From NCBI RefSeq assembly GCF_001039355.2, contig NW_019775458.1, positions 167,400-231,399 on the forward strand: DNA of 64,000 bases, written 5' to 3'. The notes beneath the pieces are model-generated. The model saw only the letters and a list, made by a program, of their open reading frames with translations, was not told the DNA's origin and did not search any database. The DNA comes from Lingula anatina. Its lineage: Eukaryota; Brachiopoda; Lingulata; Lingulida; Lingulidae. How positions within the stretch are numbered: position 1 is the stretch's first letter; every line of letters starts with the position of its first letter. Made by a program: the position numbers and the translations under genes. This document shows, one piece after another, positions 30,901 through 42,969 of this stretch.

Positions 30901-33804
30901 TAAATGATCGTGCCTAGCACCAAGTAACAAATTATGGGAGTCATACGAAAATAGAGAGCTTGATATCGTATAATGTTGCCAACTTCTTTAAGGGCCTTAT
31001 CTGTCGCTGTTACGACTGAATTTGACAGAGCCTTTATTAACGCACGCCCTCCACACCTTGTCCGGCTCTTCTTACATTCCTACGCTCCAATTTTTTCCAT
31101 TTATTTCCTATGTTTACTCGGCAGGGTGAGCACATTTAAAAGGCCCAAGGGGTAAATATAATAGAGTGCAAACATTTAAAGTCATGCCCCCACTGTCACT
31201 TAGATTTACCTACGTCATAAGGTCACCACCTTTGGATAATGGGCATTCTTTTCGTGTGTACAGTAGGGGCAAATCCCCTTGTTGTACGTGCCAAGATGCA
31301 AAGTAACTGGTCGGGAAATAATGTTTTAATACAATGGTGGGATGATAATTGCGTCAATTTGATATCACCTCTCAAGTACCCCGTCATCGGGTATATTGGT
31401 GTCATTATTTGGAGTAAGATTAGGATTGTGACGCTACCATTTTGGTCTAAATATATATTGGCAATGTCTCATTTCACAAAAAGGGATTTATCATATTACG
31501 CATTAAATTTCAATTAAATTTACCTTTGTAACTGACGAAAGATAGTAAATTTCGTTTTTGAAGCAAAAAGGTCTACAAAATGAACCACCAATTGATCCAC
31601 CGATCAATAATAATGATGGTTTCTAGACCGTAGAGCCCTACAAGCTTATAAAAAATACGTGACCCGTATAATAATATTCTATTCCCGATTCCATTTTGTG
31701 CACAGTATTGTTCCCTTTGTCATTTGGCCTTCAGTGACAACATTTCGTGTCATAGCAAATCTAATAAAAGTAAATGTCATGCCCCGTCGTTTTGATTTGG
31801 TCTCCTTTAATACTCTCTGGGTTCGGATTATCTTTCAGACTATTGTACTATAAAATTGGTTCGTGCCGTGAATATTTGTCTAGACCTCGGGGGTTTATCG
31901 CCTCTCGCTTTCATTAAACACCTCCCCAGGATAGTAAACTCCTTTTTATTTACCAAAATCCGAGGTGTTATATTTTTGTCGTGTCCTGTTTTTGTTTGTT
32001 CAAAAACGTGCCTGGGGCAGAGGCTATCTAATAACTAAAATCAAGTGCCCAGTGTCTTTTTTTTTCATTTTTCAGGACACATAAGAAAATGCACCGTGAT
32101 TTTATTAAATAGACAGTGTTAAAACCAACTCATTCAGAGCACCCTGTCATTGTAACAATTCTGTTTCAAAATTTTTGGTTACAAATTGAAAAATCTCTGT
32201 GGTTTTCCCAGGTCTTTACTATTTCGTGGTGGTTCGTGGTTTCATTATTCGTTAAATCTGCATCCCTTTTCTCAACCAAGAGATTTAATTGCGTGCAATC
32301 CCCACAACCTATGGAAAATAAAAGCTTTTTCATTTCTATGCGACTAGTAAAGCATTAAATCATCGTCTTCTTAACCTTGAAAACTTGGAGCAACTCAAAC
32401 TTTCGTGACTAGACCTTTGTATTGACTTGAAATGAAGTCGTGATGTTGCTATCAATAATTTGCATTGCTGAATACAAATCCTCAAAAAAGAGGGGGCGCT
32501 TGGTGTTAACCAGCAGTGATGAATGAGCTACTATTCATAATGCGGCTTATGTGGTTTCTCTACAAAGGTACTGGCCTAGAGTAACCTAACACATAATGAA
32601 AATAACTCGGGAGACACCCTTGAACCTCACGATTTATTCGAACCATTAGATTGTCCTTGGATGAAAAAAGGGGTAATCTTTCACCGATCACGCCAACTCC
32701 AAATATCTGTAAGAAGGTCCATTTTCCTTCGGTCACGAAACCTGCCGCTTCAGTAAACACAAATTCGAGCTGTGCTTGCAAAATCGAAATCTTATTTAGA
32801 ATTGTGATTTAAGCAATGCTCGCCGATTATGTGTGATGTCGAGGTTTGACGCAGTGTGCCAACAACTCTTTTTGCTTTAATAATAATCCAGTGTGGGCGT
32901 TGGGGGGGGGGGGGGGGGGGGTCATTTTGGGCAATGTCGTATTCACTCTTTAATATATTTCGTTTTTCTAATCACATTTTCTCATTTTATTTATTTATTT
33001 ATTTATTTATTTGTGTTTTTAAAGAAGAAGTGGCTGTAACTACTAGTACACGTGTTCGAACAATTAATCACAATAAAATGCCCCCAGAGATGAGGTAAAC
33101 ATTTCGCTGTCAGGCGATGCACGTGCTACAGCAAACGCACCTAGTGCTTTGATCTAATATAATGAATACCTATCGATACTGATTCTACTTGCACTGACAA
33201 AGGTAATGCAATGATATAAAATGTTATACAACGGTCACAAGTTGCGAGCTCCCATGCAACTTTTGTCGAATTGCCAATTTGCAGAGGTAAACTGTTATCA
33301 GAACAAGATATAAACAACCCGATGTCGTAATGACGCAGGTGCTCATCGCTTTAACAAGAAAGCATTGCGCAAGGAGAAGGTGGTATGGTGGCTATTTACA
33401 CCATAATAGAGATGTACTGAAAAGTTAATTGCAGTCATTGGTTAGTTGTCAATCGCGAACTTGTGGTAGATTTGCAAGTAGGGAAATCGGGAGTGAAACT
33501 TCCCTTCGGTAAATATTCACGTTTATATAATGATAATAATAATTTATTCCTTGGGCTTTAAACGATCGAATTTTATTTTCAGTGGGTAAATAGCATTGTG
33601 AACAAATTATGAGTGTCCTGGCCAGTCCAAAGATATAAAAATTTAAATGATAAACTATTAATTCACTTGAGTAAGTTCATTTCCGTGCACAAATATTTTT
33701 TTAAAATCTGGGGTATAGAGCAGTATCTGTTCTGTCTTTGTACGAGAAAGATAATGTGAAGAAAAAGTAACAGACAAACACACGCACATGGACACATGCA
33801 AATG

Positions 33805-33840
<36 letters not shown>

Positions 33841-34847
33841 TGATGATAAAATACGGAAACCAATAAAAGAATGCAGCGCGCCCCAGGAGTGTGATTTTGA
33901 TGTCCCACAAACTGATTTCTGGAGTGAAAAATGACAGTGAGCAGACCACAAACCCGTCCTAGGCTCGGTAGCTCGATAAGATGGGAGAGATTGCACGGCG
34001 CGCTGAGTGACGAATGCACAAAGTGTGAAGAGCCACCTTTCCGAACTTTGTTCAGATTATATCTGTCCGTCACTGAGTCAAAACGAAGAGGAGATAATTT
34101 ATTTGGAAAAACAAAGATAAACATGTACGCATCTCTGGGTCATTGCCATTGTTCATTTCCGCGTTCTGTGGCGTTCGTGTGTGCAGCCGCCAACTTTCTA
34201 GCCATCCGTTTATTCGAATGTTGGTCAGGCCAATACACCGTGAATTTGCAACGGAATGGAAATAATTTATTCACAAAACATGAAATTAACTAGGTAATTA
34301 TCTTCTTACAGTACTAGTTTCTGCCCGGAAGAAAAAGGAGCCACGGGTGCAATGACCGGAGGTCTTCTAAAAATCTAAGGCCAATCCTTAGGTTTACTAA
34401 AGTTAGTCACATTTACTGAGGTTTGGCTCTCGGTAACTGTCAACTGATATCCGCACCTTTATCAATTAATGGACACGATTTTTTATGAGTGGATGTCTTA
34501 AAATAGACTTTATGGCTTTATTTTGACCACTTAAAAATGCACTTAGCAATTAGCCAATTAATCATTTTCATTAAAACTAATAATCATATTGCAATTAATA
34601 ACAACATAATTAGACAGTTAAGATCTAGAGTCGCTTTGTAAGGGTTGCTAATGGCTACAAGCATAAAAAACTAAACGTCAAATCGTTGAAATATATGTCG
34701 TACCTGTGAATCGAACCCCCTGTTAGCATTTTTACGGTTGGCGGATTTTTCGTTCAACCGGTTATTTGATCCTCGAGGGTTGTGTAAGTAGATGTCGGCG
34801 CTGACACATACTAGCGCGAGGGCGCAACACGCCACCTTCAGCAGCAT
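23757..34847 (-). CDS. DD3-3-like secreted protein (gene B)
   Basis: Twelve exons, 5' to 3' on the minus strand: 34847-34704, 30488-30411, 30236-30074, 29630-29448, 28965-28770, 28202-28054, 27808-27676, 26230-26126, 25914-25571, 25214-25143, 24443-24272, 23949-23757. Phases agree throughout; 643 aa ending in [11 protein letters not shown] opens a signal peptide of about 17 residues. It shares with gene A the [12 protein letters not shown] block, the EWTNQHGCG block, the [20 protein letters not shown] block, a Gly-rich segment (about residues 499-522) and the C-terminal [12 protein letters not shown]. Exon boundaries match gene A except that gene A's intron 9 is missing. The exon 11 donor GTATGT abuts a GA/CA microsatellite. 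Introns hold several short transposons. The product should be extracellular; function unknown. Confidence 0.9.
24747..24929. repeat. imperfect inverted repeat with arms of about 40 bp
   Basis: The arm starting TAATGCGCAC at 24747 (continuing through cttgctgaatgcaatcaga) is mirrored by tctgattgtattcagctagagtc...gtgcgcatta ending at 24929. The loop is about 100 bases. It lies in gene B intron 10 and is possibly a decayed MITE. Confidence 0.55.
26429..26600. mobile_element. hAT-type MITE with 8-bp target duplication
   Basis: The element proper is 26437-26592 (156 bp). Ends are CAGTGTT... and ...AACACTG, and the inner inverted sequence gctggaccg / cggtccagc pairs further in. The direct duplication CACCCGGA is exact at 26429-26436 and 26593-26600. 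An 8-bp duplication with CAGTG ends is typical of the hAT superfamily. It lies in gene B intron 7 and has no coding capacity. Confidence 0.85.
27026..27647. mobile_element. 622-bp inverted-repeat element
   Basis: The left end AGAGTTTTGGCAAGGCCTTC at 27026 recurs inverted at the right end, finishing 27647. The match continues imperfectly for about 40 bases (cgtacgacgtataacg / tatacgttacacgtcatacg). No target duplication is obvious and no transposase is encoded. It lies in the same intron of gene B as the hAT-type MITE. Confidence 0.75.
27863..28037. repeat. local tandem duplication of about 67 bp
   Basis: ggttagcttaaaatagtcta and the following 45 or so bases at 27863-27929 recur at 27970-28037, separated by an AAAT tetranucleotide tract. 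It lies in gene B intron 6. Confidence 0.8.
30489..34703 (-). other. intron 1 of gene B, 4.2 kb
   Basis: No coding exon recognised. It holds a G-run near 32898-32921, a TTTA tetranucleotide tract near 32985-33011, and a CA tract at about 33808-33838. Open frames here follow the low-complexity tracts and are not called. Confidence 0.6.
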
Positions 34848-35775
34848 CCTGGCTAAAAAGCGAAAAGATATTGTGAGATAACATGATTAATTGTCCACGC
34901 TGAAAGCTACGTGAAAACAAAAACAATATGTATGATGAGGGCATCTTTCACGCAACAGAGAGATGACATAATCGAGAGACAGTTTTCTGAAAATCGCCTG
35001 CACCTCAGTGAACTGAAAACACGAGGCCCCAATCGACACATCAGAAAAACAAACCTCTATGTCGATAAAACGGCTGATATAGCCCCTGGTCCACTGAATA
35101 ACATAGCCGTAGAAAACCTACCTTAGAAACAGGTACACTTAAGTTTTTCGTCTGGCCACTGGATGATTTCAGTGTTCGTGGGTTTACTTCTATTCTTTAT
35201 AAATCCCAAGCACCTTGGCACATCGTTCATATTCTTACTCAGTTTTTGAAAGGCAAATGTTCATCCATAAATGGAGATACCCCATATTACTGCGCTTGAC
35301 GTAAAATCAATGCAAATAAAGGTGGTGGCGCGAACACTCCCCTATCCGATTACTCCCTTGGACACAAATTTAGTTTGAAAAATTAGTGTTTTTTGTGGCT
35401 TTTTTTCGCCCGATAAGATAATAATAATTCATAATAAGTCATTTTTCCCTGTCGTAACGGTTTGTGGATGAGTGACAACTATTACGTGACAGATATACAT
35501 CTGTCTTACCATCGTGATCATCTATCTGATTTCACGCAGACCGTTACAAAAGGGCTTGGCGGGGACCCCAAAAGGCAATTCATCAGATAAAGATGGGTGA
35601 TAATTATAATTAGCCTACCTGCGTCAAACCAAAGCATGACGGGACGCTCTCTTGGGCAGTGCGGGGAACTATTTTGTTGAGCTCACGCGAATAGGCAGTG
35701 ACTAGAACGACTGACAAATATTAAAATTTCAACTTGTGTCTTTGCAAGCGTGATTCTAACAGACTCAGAAGAAAG
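34848..35775. promoter_or_regulatory. head-to-head promoter region of genes B and C
   Basis: The 928 bases between the start codons of B (minus) and C (plus) must carry both promoters or their 5' UTR exons. On the minus strand a TATAAA lies at 35201-35196, a possible donor AAG|GTAGGT sits near 35120, and a possible acceptor (pyrimidines then TAG) ends 6 bases before the gene B start codon. This suggests a short non-coding first exon for B. No clear TATA box was seen for C. Confidence 0.45.
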
Positions 35776-38700
35776 ATGAAGACCTTGGGCGTCATTCTGA
35801 GCTGTGTGGTTTTAGCTCAAGCCGATATCTACCTTCATAATCCAAGGTAAGTTTTTTTCTGAAACTTACTGACATTTTCTCTTACGTGTTGCCGTCGGTA
35901 TCATTTATTGTGGAAAAGTATTCACCAACCTCGGAATTCGCTTATCTGGCATGGCACCCGTGTGCACAAGTATATGGCCTTGAGGTACAAAATTATAAGA
36001 ATAAATATAATCGATATTTTCATCCTCTATCTACGGTGATTGGCATGTAAAGATCTCGTCTGATATGCGATATTATTAAATTGACCACTATTTACATTGT
36101 CATTGGAGCGTGGCAGAGATCTAAATCCCTGCAAAAGATCAGTGGCGAAATTACTAATATATATTTACCTTCGAAAGCCAATTTGATAAGGTTTATGGGC
36201 TTATCAAATGGAATAGAATAGCAGAGAATAGAGTAGAGAAGTAAGATAAGTAGCCAAGCTCAAATTACTCGGCGGTGTGAATACCTTTTTAAGGACAAAT
36301 TAAAGTATATTATCAAATAGCATTCGACATAAGACCTTGTAGAAATTGCCCGGGGTTAAAAAAGGAGGAGCAAAATGAATGCAATACGGAACAAAGAAAT
36401 TGGGAGATTGTTTAGAAAATAAGGTGGGTTTTATAAAACAAAGTTTAAAATAAAAGCACACGTGTAACCCACGGAACAAAATTTGATGACATTTGACGAG
36501 AAACATTTTGCATTTTTTGGGCGGTATCTAAAAACATTGGGAATAAAGTATTTGCACATGACTTTGTATTTAGCATAAGTAAAAAGGCCAAGGTGAAAAG
36601 AACAAAGAGCTCTTGAATTGAATGGGAATGTGAGTACTAGTAGTTTTCGCTTGTGGCTTATACAATAGTCACGTAGTATGCACACCAAACTGGTTTTCCA
36701 CGTTCAAGGCCCAACTTCTCAAAGGGGTCAGTTGGGGGAGGGGGGGGGGTGTGCTTTTGGAGATTTGCTCGCTTGTCCCAGTTTGTCTATTCAAGTGGCT
36801 TGGAGTTTGCACTGTATCAGCGAAAACCAATTTTGTAAGAAAACTTAAGTCCTTTTGCGTTAATTTAGATATAATATTGTTTAAAGTATCTGGAATTTAC
36901 TCATAGGTTCTGAACTAAGCAACTATTCTCATCTTCCACTGGTATTGGCAGAATGCCTACTATTTCTTATTTTTCTTGATTGTAAGAGAAGCACATTTTT
37001 GCGCTCTGCTTATTGTGCTTATTATAATTTTACAAACATGAACATTTATTTTATGTCATTAAATTTCAGAGGTAGTAATAATCGACTGGATGGAGAAGGT
37101 CGTGACGTAAGAAATAATGCAAGGTAGGCATTTTTAATAATTTTTTTCATTTTATTCATCCTTTGAATTGTTTCTTTTATCGTGCGCTACTGCATGGACT
37201 TTAGAGTTGGATGTGGGTTTTCTTGTAAATTAGCGCCATGGGGCCCACATAGGGGAATTGACAAGCAAAAAGTACCTCGCCCAACTTCAAAGCCCTGGGT
37301 AACCCTTAAAAATATCGTGGGCTGATTTATAATGAAACCAAACGTTCATCCATTTAAGATAATTATGTTGACAGATTTTGACGTAATTAAAAGTTTCTAT
37401 TCTTATTTTAAATGTAATTAGGGACATACCATCGCCCACTCATATATTATAACTGTTGGATGTCAATGATTGCAGCCACTGAAGAGTATGTGCTGGTATA
37501 TTTACAAACGTATTTAAAATGAGGGTCTTAACAGATCATTTCAAGCAATTTGTAATCTGCTTCTCTAAATTGACTTTCAAGTAAATCAGATCGACCCGCA
37601 CTACCAGCAAACACTACGTTGTTCAACTGGCCATTTCCATTTCTAAATTCACTTGATAATATTGGTAATTGCATTTTAAACATTTGGTTGACCTATGTTT
37701 TTCCTACTGATATATGGGGTTGTTCAGGCAAAACAAACACGTGACACGGAAACCGGAGTGGCTGAAATGGTTATCCAAGAAGTGGAGATCCGCTACTCTC
37801 TACCAGGGTGGCAGATTATATAGAGAAAAATGGGAAAAGCCAAAGAGATAGTTAAATGGCCGTCTATTTATCTAAATACATATATGTGAATATCCTGTTT
37901 GTGTAGCACATTTTTGTTTATCGTAGTTTACATGTATGGCAGCGCGCAATTCCATAGTCACTGTATCTTTTTAACTTTATTTTATTTATGTTTATAAACC
38001 TTTTTTTTTTCTTTTTAGACTGTACGATTCGCAGAACAACAACCGGGGTGGGTACAACGTGGGAAACCTGTACTATTACGAAGGAACAAAACTTTCGATC
38101 GAATGGTAAGTAATGATAGCTAAAACATTTACCAATGTTTTTGCCTTTATTTCAATCCTGCTATTAGTGTTTTGAAATTAGCCAAATGATTGTCATTCTT
38201 TATCTGTAGTCAAGTTCAGTAAACTAATAGATAAGAATGCCACTTATAAATATTTAATCACATTAGTAAATATAACAAAAGTGATGTCCTTCCCGTCCAT
38301 TTAAATGCAGTCGCAAATGTCATATTGTCAGTTTTAGTTTTTGTAGCACAAAATTCAAGCATTAGATCTCCTTTTTATGGTTTCTGGTATGTACTGCACA
38401 GAAACCGAAAATAGGAGTCCTACATGAATTTTGAGTCATAGACCCCATTTCCACAGATTTTAGATAGATCTATCCCTGTGGGGAGACTCACTAGATTACT
38501 GTCAGCCTAGCCGGCTTTAAGCGTCTGTCCCGCCTACTAAAAGCTGTAAGGGGGTAATTAACTACCGTGCGCGCTCGACTGACTGCAATTTAGCGTGAAC
38601 TCCCAGGGAGTTAGTTCGGTCCGGATGGATCGATCTAAATCTCTGGGAATGCACTAATAGATTTTGGACGCTAAAATGATGCACATGTAATGCGCATGTT

Positions 38701-38780
38701 AGGGTATAAACTCGTGTGGCTGTGTACTCTGCATTGTTGTTTTTAACATTTTTTCTTTATCATCTTTTATTATTGTTTTC

Positions 38781-38823
<43 letters not shown>

Positions 38824-41800
38824 ATCACTTTCAGGACTAATCAACACACCTGTGCAGACCAGAATGCCCACTGTGAGCTGGTTCTGCAGTACATGTGTGA
38901 CGACAAGATCAGGGATGGTACTACCACCACCACCATTCCAGATCGCCATGACAGGTGCGAGAACTTCGACTGTAACACTGACATGAAGTTTGGCATGCAG
39001 GAGGATTTTGACTACTATTTGAACTGCCGCACCAGGGAGAGAAACAAGGGACTTTTTATTGCCGACAGGGTGGGTATACAGTAGTTGATTTTGCATGTTA
39101 CAAATGTTTTTTTTTTCGTCACGGACACAAGTTCGTCTTTTTCTCTTCTCTGTCTCTTTCTCTCTCTCTCTCTCTCGCACGCACGCACGCACGCACAGGC
39201 ACGTGTGCACACAGTCAGTGCATGTGTGCACACGTGCCTGTGCATGTTGATATCAAGATATCTAGTGGTATTATGCAAACTATTAAGAATTGCTAAGAAC
39301 TCCCAATAGAACTAAATGTTCTTATACAATTTGTGACAAAGAAAGTTGATTTTATCATTGAACAGAACCTGAACCGTAACGATGCCAGACGTACCCGTCA
39401 GAACAACAATGGCCAAAGAAGAGGCTACGAATGCCCAGAAGAGAAAGATTACTACCCATACTGGCATCCGACCCCATGGAAGGTACTTTGAAGATTAAAA
39501 ACTGCGTTTAAAACTTGATCAGTGTAAATCAGATGAGTAAATCTTGAAATCAATGAAACCACGAACCTTTTCTCTAACATAATTGACGTATTTGGTAATT
39601 TTTTTCCTTGTATAAATTTTGTTAATTGTGAAATTTACCTTTTCGAAAATACGCACCCTTTCGGGGAAAATCTGCTTTATGTAACAGTGAATTCAGTAGA
39701 TGCCGTTCGTGCATTCATACTTGTGTAAATAAACCGTTTGGCGTGCTTTTGGCAAGGCAACAGATTCATATAACAAAAACGTCGTACTTAATGCAAAATT
39801 GATATTTTAGGACATTGCAGTGATGACCAATGACGAGGAGAGATGCCAATATTACAAGACAGAGAGCGCTAACGTCAAATCAAGATGGGCCTGTGTCATA
39901 CCCAGAGAGATTCTGATGGAAAGATATCTGAGGAACATCATTGTGCCTAACAACGCGGAAGATTGTGCCGTAAGTTATTTACTGATGGGTTCGGGGGAAG
40001 GGGGGGGGCACGTCCATTATTAGGAATAGATAAATGAAAAATTACAGAGTTTAAAGACAAAAAATTTAAGAGTATTCTAGATAAAACATACAGATTCTCA
40101 CATAAAATCACTTACAGTACATAACTAAAATGTTTGTTAAGAAAAAAACAGCCTTATTTGCACACAGAAAAGATTATAGGCAGAACAGCCTTATTTCTTA
40201 CAGTGTAAAATGCAATTACTATAAAATTTGTAAAATCAATTTAAAAGTCGATTAATCAAACAATTTCCTGAAGAGGTATGTCTTCAATTCTTTTTTAAAA
40301 TGTTTGGTAGACTCAATTGATCGGATTTCCAGTGGTAATAGATTCCATTCCTTTGGACCTGCTGATTTAAAAGAAATGTCACCATAAGTTTTTAGGCGCA
40401 TTTTTACCGGCTTAAGTAACAATATCATAATGTATCGTTATTTTTGGCGGTCCTCACCAAGTTTCATTAGCATTCTGCGGGTCCTTTTTTGTTACACCTG
40501 GCGCTTATCATCTGAATTTGGGGTTTTCAGGAATTTGAATACGAAGGTGAGAAAGTAGGCAGATGGACCGAATTTCCGGCTCACAACCTTCCCGCGCCAG
40601 ATTGTCGTCTGGCTCCTTGGTCACGTGACAACCACAATGGCAACGGTATTGGAGGGTATTTCAACACCTACGATTGGGTCATTCCCGAGGGCATTGCACA
40701 TGAAAGATGTATATTAAGAATGAGGTAAGTGAGGTATTCAATACTGGGTTTGTTTGGGAGTTGGGGTAATATTACATTGATAGATTCAGGAAGGGGCAAA
40801 AAGTGACCCACCGGCCCATCTCGATCGTAGTCCATTAATGATAATATAATATGATACCGACAGAATATTTCCCTTGGTTGAAATATTACATATTTGATAT
40901 GGATGTATTTCTGTTTCAAAGGTACAACATTTCAACCGACGACTACGATCCTTGGAACACTGACGCATCTTCCAACGAAAATGATGAGGTAGAGGGCTCC
41001 ACCATCGACTATTCAGAGAGATTCGGTTTCGCAAACGAGGCCGCCGCGAGGAATAGAGGCTACATCTTCCAGAATAACCCAACAGTGCAGATCTTTCCCG
41101 ACCTCGGTGTGAATTTAGCGCTTGCCATCAACACCGCACAATTTGGACGTACCTTCCAGGACAGGTAAAATATCCGGTCAAGATTATTACTAACATTACA
41201 AAATAAAATGATGACACATTTTAAAAGGTATTTATTAAAATTCCCAATGGGACGTTAACTCGCTCCTCGTTGCCGTAATTTTTTCCTTTTTAGTTCTAGT
41301 ATATACGCAAGAGGAGTGAATGGCTCTTTGTGTTCTTCTTGTGACGTTCTACAACAGAAATACAACGAAAATCTTAATATCTCTCCAATATTACTATGAT
41401 AGTTACGTGTGCGTTCTTTTTTCTGAGGCATAGATTTAAGAAGCTTGCAGATTTGCCTCTTGATATTCGCACAATATTTAATTGTCCTAACTAAACCATG
41501 TTTATTTCTTATTCAACTTAGGTCACACGTTTTTGCCATTAGAGAAAGACCTGATGAACTCAAAGGCGTTACTATCCACAATTTGAACGTGAGAGGAAAA
41601 CGTGGTAACAACCAACAGGTGTACCCAGCAGTGGAGTACGACTATGTCCCCAACACCTTGGAGATCAACACAAACGACTACATACATATTCAGTAAGTAC
41701 ACAATGTAGTCTCATGTAAAGTCACTGATGACATTGAAATCCCCGCCACACACTCCATACGCAAGGTCTCAAACGCAGCTTAATCGTAAAAGGCCCATGT

Positions 41801-42762
41801 TTTTAATAAGGTATTTTTTCGCAGTGGTACATTGTTTGGTATTGGTATTGAAAAGGGGAGTGCTTTTTCATTTCTGTTCTACTTTTTATATTTCCACTAT
41901 TTTACCTGTGCGTGATTTATTAATATTTTCATTGGCAATTATTTAAGTGTGAAACGAAAATTTACACTTCTGTCTTTATTTTGATTATATAAAATAAAAT
42001 AAAATAAAATGTATCACAGACAATGAAGGATTGTGACATTAATATGTATTTCTCAACAGGTGGACCGGGTCCAACAGGAACCCGCGAAACAACGCCGGAA
42101 ATGGGCTTGCCGGTACTGACCGCAACAACCTGGTCATGTTGAGGAACAAAAACTACCCCGAGGGAACGCCCGGCGCCGCTTTCGGTGGACTTGACGTTGT
42201 CGGTCAATGGGGCAACAACTATCCCATGCACCTGACAAATGTTTCTGACCTTACTGGGGCATCTATGGAACTCTTACAAAGTTTGGCACTTCTGACACCT
42301 AGTGAGTATTATCTTTTGACACTGCTGCCACCTAGTTAGTACTGTTATTTGACACTGCTGACACCTAGGGAACATTATTATTTGGCATTACTGAAACCCT
42401 AGTACATGTTTTTAATATATGCCATGCTTTTATATGAATACACTTTAAACTAATGAACTGTTACCACTCCCTTTAAAGCTTTCTATGGCAACAACGCTTC
42501 AAAGATTGAAAACAGTTATATTATTCAATCTAATACGTTTTTAATATTCGCAAAAAATAAACACCATTTTGAAAATTCATTCTTTTTAGCCCAATATGGC
42601 GGAGAGATGTCTCAGTTGGACGACGCTGGTACATACTTTGACACAGGGCCACTGCAGTTTAGTAAAGCCGGTGTACTTAACTTTATGTGCACCAGAAACA
42701 ATGCCTTCACTAACAGAAGCCAGAAGGGAAGAATCATCACTAGGGATGCACCTGCGAAGTAG
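35776..42762 (+). CDS. DD3-3-like secreted protein (gene C)
   Basis: Eleven exons: 35776-35846, 37070-37123, 38019-38105, 38835-39069, 39366-39482, 39811-39969, 40531-40724, 40922-41164, 41522-41692, 42060-42301, 42590-42762. Phases agree; 581 aa, stop TAG. The signal peptide is about residues 1-16, followed by [14 protein letters not shown]. Unlike A and B, an intron splits that block after NPR. Other conserved blocks: [99 protein letters not shown]. It lacks the Gly-rich segment of A and B and has instead a [15 protein letters not shown]-type segment. Exon 4 carries about 8 more residues than in D and E. Start chosen as the first Met before a hydrophobic stretch. Function unknown; predicted extracellular. 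Confidence 0.92.
38449..38652. mobile_element. MITE-like element with terminal inverted repeats (copy 2)
   Basis: The left end catttccacagattttagat and following bases match, in inverted form, the right end ggatggatcgatctaaatct plus gggaatg. The interior shares ctgtcccgccta and gtaagggggtaatta with the hairpin at 17981-18207. It lies in gene C intron 3, with no coding capacity. Confidence 0.6.
38782..38821. repeat. ATT trinucleotide tract
   Basis: About 13 ATT units lie a few bases before the exon 4 acceptor of gene C, displacing the usual pyrimidine tract. A short ttcag acceptor follows. Confidence 0.9.
39196..39240. repeat. perfect 18-bp inverted repeat in CA/GC-rich tract
   Basis: 39196-39213 (CAGGCACGTGTGCACACA) is the exact reverse complement of 39223-39240, with a 9-base loop. 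It follows CT and GCAC tandem tracts in gene C intron 4. Confidence 0.8.
40252..40435 (-). mobile_element. 3' end of a LINE reverse transcriptase (fragment)
   Basis: Read on the minus strand, about 55 codons show the pattern of the C-terminal end of many non-LTR retrotransposon ORF2 proteins: [21 protein letters not shown], then [12 protein letters not shown] and a stop at 40252. The frame is broken upstream, so only the tail survives. AT-rich sequence toward 40030 may be its 3' UTR. It lies antisense in gene C intron 6. The clade is not assignable. Confidence 0.65.
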
Positions 42763-42963
42763 ATGTAATGGCGCTTTGATAAAATATGGGCTGTTCTTAT
42801 ATCTGTAGCCTCTACGAACACCCAACGCGCAGCAGGGGAATTTTTGTTTCGAATTATCCAGTTACCACAAACATTTGTCTTAGAAAAAATGGTTTTATGT
42901 AATGGCATCCAAAGATTTTTTTCTTAATTTTGGTTGATCTTTTATGACGTATTACTTGTGACG

Positions 42964-42969
42964 AAATAA
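42964..42969 (+). promoter_or_regulatory. poly(A) signal of gene C
   Basis: AATAAA about 200 bases after the gene C stop codon, in a suitable 3' UTR position. Confidence 0.6.

Noticed and set aside
33658-34124. Overlapping minus-strand frames of up to 153 codons
   Set aside because: Their core is a CA microsatellite read as Val-Cys repeats.
38716-39084. 122-codon frame that joins intron sequence to gene C exon 4
   Set aside because: The N-terminal part translates the ATT tract; the true exon starts at 38835 after a tcag acceptor.
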